This document shows, piece after piece, positions 6,998 through 9,494 of a DNA stretch of 9,494 bases (position 1 is its first letter; the number at the start of each line of letters is the position of its first letter). A program made the position numbers and the translations under genes. The notes beneath the pieces are model-generated. The model saw only the letters and a list, made by a program, of their open reading frames with translations. It searched no databases and had not been told where the DNA came from. Source of the stretch: Rhizobium sp. Q54 (GTDB lineage Bacteria; Pseudomonadota; Alphaproteobacteria; Rhizobiales; Beijerinckiaceae); the NCBI GenBank assembly GCA_945903655.1, contig CAMDOY010000116.1, positions 1-9,494 of the forward strand, in the 5' to 3' direction.

Positions 6998-7050
6998 ACC
7001 ATAATTTTCGTAGATAAATCGGCAGTGGAAGCCGTTATCTTACGCAAGAT
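6998..7050 (+). promoter_or_regulatory. Possible secondary promoter/operator before the deacetylase-family gene
   Basis: The 119-nt gap after the LeuD-like gene is the longest inside the cluster and is AT-rich relative to the genes. It holds a -10-like CATAAT (7000-7005) without a good -35, and a perfect dyad ATCTT-N4-AAGAT (7037-7041 and 7046-7050), 24 nt before the start at 7074. This could be an internal promoter with an operator, or an mRNA hairpin tuning translation. Evidence is limited to sequence pattern. Confidence 0.3.
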
Positions 7051-7073
7051 CTCTCAAAGCAAAGGGTGACCAG

Positions 7074-7979
7074 ATGCACTACGATTTTGTTCCGATGTCC
7101 AAGCGCAAGCCCCTTCGCTGGCCCGATGGCAAGCGCCTCGCCGTGATGCTGACAAACAATCTGGAACATTGGGACAAGGTGAAAGATTCCACCAAACCCT
7201 ACTACCCCGGCGGCCCCGGCATCGTGGGCGGCGACTTGCCCGGCAATGTCTATGACAATCCCAATTTCACCTGGCGTGAATATGGTCAGCGCGTCGGCAT
7301 TTGGCGCATCTTCGATGTCTTTGACAGTTTCGGCATACCCTCCACCTGTACGATGAACGCCAAGACGGCCCTGGAGCGGCGTGAAATTATCGATGCCGCC
7401 CTGCAGCGGGGCTGGGAACTTGTAGCGCATAACTTCGTACAATCGGAATTGTTGACTGATTTCATGTTCGACGAGGCGAAGGAGCGTGAGGTCATCCGCG
7501 AAACGCTTCGCGTCTATAAAGAGGTTGTCGGGAAACCTGCGAAAGGCTGGCTCTCCTCCTCCTTGCGCTCGACCCTGAACACCATCGATATCATCGCTGA
7601 AGAAGGACTGATCTTCATCACGGACCTTCTGAACGATGATCAGCCCTATCTTGTGAAGACGCGCAGCGGCAACCCGATGGTTTCCATTCCCTACACATCG
7701 GAAGTCAACGACTTCACCGTTTTCATGCGTCAGGGCATGGATGCTGATGGCGCTTTCAAGGTCTTCAAGGAGCAGTTTGACTGGCTCTATGCAGAGAGCG
7801 CAAAGAGCGGTCGCTTCATGAACATAGGATTGCACCCCCACGTCATTGGCCAGCCCTTCCGCATCCGCGCGCTGCGTGACTTCCTCGCCTACGTCAAACA
7901 GTTCGACGACGTCTGGTTCGCCACGCGCGAGGAAATTGCCGAATGGTATCTGCAAAATCATCATACGCATATCGCATAA
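7074..7979 (+). CDS. Polysaccharide deacetylase (NodB/PuuE-like) family hydrolase, possible cyclic imide hydrolase
   Basis: A 301-residue protein of the polysaccharide deacetylase superfamily, in the branch that contains PuuE-type allantoinase, HpPgdA-like proteins and Pseudomonas cyclic imide hydrolase. Family landmarks are RWPDGKRLAVML (15-26), NNLEHWD (28-34) in place of the classical TFDDG, NFTWREYGQRVGIWRIFDVFD (64-84), GWELVAHNFVQ with H119 (113-123) where true deacetylases have HSxxH, LNDDQPY (186-192), SIPYTSEVND (204-213) and GLHPHVIGQP with H254/H256 (252-261). The lack of the canonical Asp-Asp/HSxxH signature and of any signal peptide argues against a cell-wall or chitin deacetylase and for a cytoplasmic small-molecule C-N hydrolase. 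GGGTGA just upstream of the ATG is a weak ribosome site; an ATG at 7095 is an alternative. Last gene of the cluster, followed by a terminator-like hairpin. A cyclic imide would fit the downstream diacid enzymes, but the substrate is inferred. Confidence 0.9.
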   Translation: MHYDFVPMSKRKPLRWPDGKRLAVMLTNNLEHWDKVKDSTKPYYPGGPGIVGGDLPGNVYDNPNFTWREYGQRVGIWRIFDVFDSFGIPSTCTMNAKTALERREIIDAALQRGWELVAHNFVQSELLTDFMFDEAKEREVIRETLRVYKEVVGKPAKGWLSSSLRSTLNTIDIIAEEGLIFITDLLNDDQPYLVKTRSGNPMVSIPYTSEVNDFTVFMRQGMDADGAFKVFKEQFDWLYAESAKSGRFMNIGLHPHVIGQPFRIRALRDFLAYVKQFDDVWFATREEIAEWYLQNHHTHIA

Positions 7980-7989
7980 AATAGGCGAC

Positions 7990-8013
7990 AGGACCGACAT
8001 CTCCGTCGGCCCT
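7990..8013 (+). terminator. Terminator-like hairpin after the catabolic cluster
   Basis: AGGaCCGAC (7990-7998) pairs with GTCGGcCCT (8005-8013) across a 6-nt loop with one A-C mismatch, beginning 11 nt after the deacetylase stop codon. No U-tract follows, so it may slow polymerase, protect the 3' end or assist Rho rather than act as a strong intrinsic terminator. Confidence 0.5.
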
Positions 8014-8152
8014 GACTTGACGGGATGGCGTCCCTATGACGCTCAGCTCCTGGGTGGCTCCTCAAAGCTGTTGGACAACGGCGGTGAAGTCGTTATCAAG
8101 AGGACCGACCACCACTGTTCAACGAAAGCGAAGAGGTAGTCACGCGCATCCC
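8014..8152. other. Intergenic spacer without recognised features
   Basis: Between the terminator-like hairpin and the stop codon of the convergent YkvA-like gene. I see no coherent coding frame, tRNA or repeat here. Confidence 0.5.
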
Positions 8153-8548
8153 TCACAAAAATTTTTCGAACATCCAGAATGCCAACGCTAGCAAACACAC
8201 GAACCAGACGCAGGCGATGAAAGCGGCGGCGCGCCAATTCTTTGGCAACCGCTCGCGTGCAACGGCATCCATGCGAAATTCCGCCATCAACTCTGGTGGA
8301 ATGAGCCGGATCGCCAGCAGCATGCCAAACGACACAATGATGAGATCATCCAAATAACCGAGAAACGGAATGAAATCCGGGATGAGATCAATGGGGCTCA
8401 AGGCATAGGCGAGAATAGCGATGGCACGACTTTCACATGTGGTCCGCCGCCACAATTTTAAGGGACCATGACGCCCACCCGCCCCATAATCAGGGGCCGG
8501 GTTTGGCCGCGTTAAGTTGATTTCACACCTTGAACAGGCCCTTGCCAT
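8153..8548 (-). CDS. YkvA/DUF1232 family small membrane protein, start uncertain and probably damaged
   Basis: The DUF1232 core is clear: AILAYALSPIDLIPDFIPFLGYLDDL (residues 44-69), then MLLAIRLIPPELMAEFR (76-92), followed by a polar stretch and a C-terminal membrane helix (about 108-127). YkvA proteins are small, membrane-associated and of unclear function. The part before the core is odd: relatives usually have a basic amphipathic lead-in with an RDPRTPWYAK-like motif, whereas here residues 1-38 look unlike the family (Cys-, Gly-, Pro-rich) and the motif is missing or collapsed to WRRTTCESRA. The ATG at 8548 has no ribosome site; a TTG at 8455 is another possible start. I infer that the original 5' end was lost or partly deleted, probably together with the mobile-DNA turnover just to the right. 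The gene is convergent with the catabolic cluster. Confidence 0.65.
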   Translation of the reverse strand: MARACSRCEINLTRPNPAPDYGAGGRHGPLKLWRRTTCESRAIAILAYALSPIDLIPDFIPFLGYLDDLIIVSFGMLLAIRLIPPELMAEFRMDAVARERLPKNWRAAAFIACVWFVCLLALAFWMFEKFL

Positions 8549-8614
8549 TGCACGGAGGCGCTAGGCTCAGGACCCATTAATTTTCTTGCGGATCACTCAA
8601 TTCACTGATTCACT

Positions 8615-8637
8615 CGTTACGTCTGGGAGGCGTGACG
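8615..8637 (+). promoter_or_regulatory. Stem-loop with ribosome binding site in its loop
   Basis: CGTTACG (8615-8621) pairs with CGTGACG (8631-8637), seven pairs including one G-U, around a 9-nt loop TCTGGGAGG. The GGGAGG in the loop sits 7 nt before an ATG at 8638 that abuts the 3' arm. As RNA it would hold the ribosome site of the 9-codon ORF 8638-8667. Confidence 0.4.
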
Positions 8638-8667
8638 ATGTCTGATACCAACGGCGCGTTGGCCTGA
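8638..8667 (+). other. Nine-codon ORF (leader peptide or gene-start remnant)
   Basis: Encodes MSDTNGALA and a stop. It has a good Shine-Dalgarno (GGGAGG, 7-nt spacing) and contains a perfect hairpin CCAACG-GCG-CGTTGG (8648-8662). It could be a leader peptide upstream of the transposase, or the first codons of a gene destroyed by insertion. Function unknown; chance cannot be excluded. Confidence 0.3.
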
Positions 8668-8710
8668 CTCACGGGGGGGATTCCCCTGAAGGTCAAGTTC
8701 TGATTCCCTT

Positions 8711-8730
8711 GGCGCGAGGAGATTCGCGCC
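8711..8730 (+). promoter_or_regulatory. Hairpin enclosing the IS630 transposase ribosome binding site
   Basis: Perfect 7-bp arms GGCGCGA (8711-8717) and TCGCGCC (8724-8730) flank a 6-nt loop GGAGAT. The GGAG (8718-8721) is the transposase Shine-Dalgarno, 9 nt before the ATG at 8731, which directly follows the 3' arm. Such a structure would limit translation of the transposase, a common way to restrain transposition. Confidence 0.5.
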
Positions 8731-9106
8731 ATGCCAGCGGCCCTGTCGCTTCGCACCGATTATTCACCTGCCGACCTGCGTCGGCTTGCTAAGAAAACCA
8801 AGGATAACAACCAGAGCCGGCGCCTTCTGTCGCTAGCCGCCGTGCTGGATGGCATGAACCGGACGGACGCCGCCGCATAGGCGGGATGGATCGCCAAACT
8901 CTTCGCGACTGGGTTCATCGTTTCAATGACCAGGGGCCCGATGGTTTGTGCGACGTCCACGCAGGCGGCGTTGAACCGCGGTTGAGCGCTGAAAAGCTTG
9001 CTGAACTGGCTGCTATCGTCGAGGCAGGACCCGACCGCGAGAAGGATGGCGTCGTTCGCTGGCGGCGGGTCGATCTTCAGCGGGTCGTAAAGGAGCGCTT
9101 CGAACC
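8731..9106 (+). pseudogene. IS630-family transposase, frameshifted and 3'-truncated
   Basis: N-terminal helix-turn-helix region of an IS630/Tc1-type DDE transposase in two frames. Frame one, 8731-8880, gives MPAALSLRTDYSPADLRRLA and then SRRLLSLAAVLDGMNRTDAAA before a TAG. Frame two resumes at about 8881 with GGMDRQTLRDWVHRFND, then GPDGLCDVHAGGVEPRLSAEKLAELAAIVEAGPD and GVVRWRRVDLQRVVKERF. Adding one C at about 8875 restores a continuous family-like DAARIGGMDRQ, so a single-base deletion explains the break. Homology ends near 9100-9106; the catalytic DDE domain is absent. Intact relatives are about 340 residues, so only about the first 125 remain. The element can no longer encode a transposase. 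Its ribosome site lies in the hairpin 8711-8730. Confidence 0.85.
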
Positions 9107-9190
9107 GATGGCTTCTCCATCCACCGAATAGCCAAGCACCTGAAAATCGGCGTCGGCACGACACGACGCATTCTGATGGCCGCTGCATGA
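9107..9190 (+). pseudogene. C-terminal helix-turn-helix remnant resembling a serine recombinase (resolvase/invertase)
   Basis: This frame, offset from the transposase frame, reads DGFSIHRIAKHLKIGVGTTRRIL and ends AAA-stop. It matches the pattern of the C-terminal HTH of Hin/Tn3-type serine recombinases (SI..IA..L.IGVGT..RIL). The catalytic domain that should precede it is absent; the IS630 sequence runs up to it instead, so it is a 5'-truncated remnant. Its TGA (9188-9190) overlaps the integrase ATG (9187) as ATGA, which suggests the intact gene was cotranslated with the integrase. The match is short; another HTH protein is possible. Confidence 0.5.
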
Positions 9191-9494
9191 AACGCGACGG
9201 AAAAAGCATCCATTGCCTCGACGGCGAAATAATCATCCTTCGACGAGGTCTGGCTATCTACAAGACCTTCGCAACACCGTTCTATCAAGTGCGAATACGA
9301 GACACAGTCGCTGGCAAATACATCGTCCGGTCCACCAAGGAAACCGCACGCATCAAAGCCCGCATAGCAGCCGAAGAACTTGCACGCGACATGCTCGGCA
9401 AAATCCCAGCTGTTCCCAAGCACCTTTCCTTCGAGCATTATGCGCAATTGTACGTCGGGCAAATTCGCCAAGATGTTGCACGTGGTCAGAAAGC
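9187..9494 (+). CDS. Site-specific tyrosine recombinase/phage-type integrase, N-terminal part
   Basis: Open frame from the ATG at 9187 to the window edge: 102 complete codons, no stop. The opening is typical of proteobacterial integrases: a short N-terminal strand (LRRGLAIYKTF), FYQVRIRDTVAGKYIVRSTKETARIKARIAAEELARDM (residues 32-69; the family pattern of an arm-type beta-sheet, then KSTKT-like, then an Ala/Glu-rich helix), and LSFEHYAQLYVGQIRQDVARGQK (80-102), the start of the core-binding SAM-like domain. The catalytic R..HxxR..Y residues lie beyond the window, so identity rests on the N-terminal pattern. No Shine-Dalgarno is seen; the ATGA overlap with the preceding recombinase remnant suggests coupled translation. 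Base composition is less GC-rich than the catabolic genes, consistent with acquired DNA. Confidence 0.75.
   Translation, partial: MKRDGKSIHCLDGEIIILRRGLAIYKTFATPFYQVRIRDTVAGKYIVRSTKETARIKARIAAEELARDMLGKIPAVPKHLSFEHYAQLYVGQIRQDVARGQK

Larger units (their letters stand above)
8701..9190 (+). mobile_element. Mosaic of mobile-element remnants
   Basis: The 5' part of an IS630-family element joined directly to a recombinase-type HTH fragment, with an integrase start attached. I could not identify terminal inverted repeats or a TA target duplication; the right end of the IS is missing. Listed to mark the region as mobile DNA debris at the left border of the integrase gene. Confidence 0.6.

Noticed and set aside
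7035..8000. 321-codon minus-strand frame opposite the deacetylase-family gene
   Set aside because: The plus strand encodes a clearly recognisable family protein; the antisense frame shows no motif.
8157..8166. AAAAATTTTT at the end of the YkvA-like gene as a terminator
   Set aside because: No GC-rich stem accompanies it; simple AT palindromes of this size are common.
7980..9187. tRNA gene or attachment site next to the integrase
   Set aside because: I found no cloverleaf-like sequence or matching direct repeats in the window; the attachment site may be outside it.
1..9494. CRISPR arrays or phage-defence genes
   Set aside because: No regularly spaced repeats and no defence-type protein motifs were seen.

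Overview
The window looks like part of a chromosome or large replicon from an alphaproteobacterium, probably Hyphomicrobiales/Rhizobiales-like. This rests on moderately high G+C, the style of the proteins and the type of mobile-element remnants, not on a marker gene. It has three parts: a minus-strand amino-acid/organic-acid ABC transporter operon (1-2473), a divergent plus-strand catabolic cluster (3108-7979), and a right flank of decayed mobile DNA leading into an integrase (about 8150-9494).

Left: livH, livM and livG-type genes encode two membrane permeases and one ATPase (cut by the window edge) of a branched-chain amino acid type (HAAT) importer. They are packed with a 1-nt gap and a 4-nt overlap. 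No substrate-binding protein gene is visible.

Middle: a 634-bp divergent intergenic region separates the importer from five plus-strand genes: a metallo-beta-lactamase-fold hydrolase of lactonase type, an isocitrate lyase/PEP-mutase superfamily lyase with the Cys loop KKCGH, a LeuC-type large and LeuD-type small hydro-lyase subunit (overlapping ATGA), and a NodB/PuuE-like polysaccharide-deacetylase-family amidohydrolase. LeuCD plus a methylisocitrate/dimethylmalate-lyase-like enzyme recalls the dimethylmaleate hydratase plus 2,3-dimethylmalate lyase module of Eubacterium barkeri nicotinate fermentation. The best reading is therefore catabolism of a substituted maleate: hydrate it to a substituted malate, then split that into a 2-oxoacid and a carboxylic acid. 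The two hydrolases could release the diacid from a cyclic imide or lactone, and the divergent importer could bring the compound in. This is inference; no other leucine-biosynthesis gene is present in the window.

Right: a terminator-like hairpin follows the last catabolic gene. After it come a probably N-terminally damaged YkvA/DUF1232 membrane protein (minus), a hairpin-rich stretch with a 9-codon ORF, a frameshifted and 3'-truncated IS630-family transposase, a short serine-recombinase-like helix-turn-helix remnant fused to it, and the start of a tyrosine-recombinase-like integrase that overlaps the HTH remnant by ATGA and runs off the window. The catabolic region thus lies beside, or at the edge of, an integrated element.
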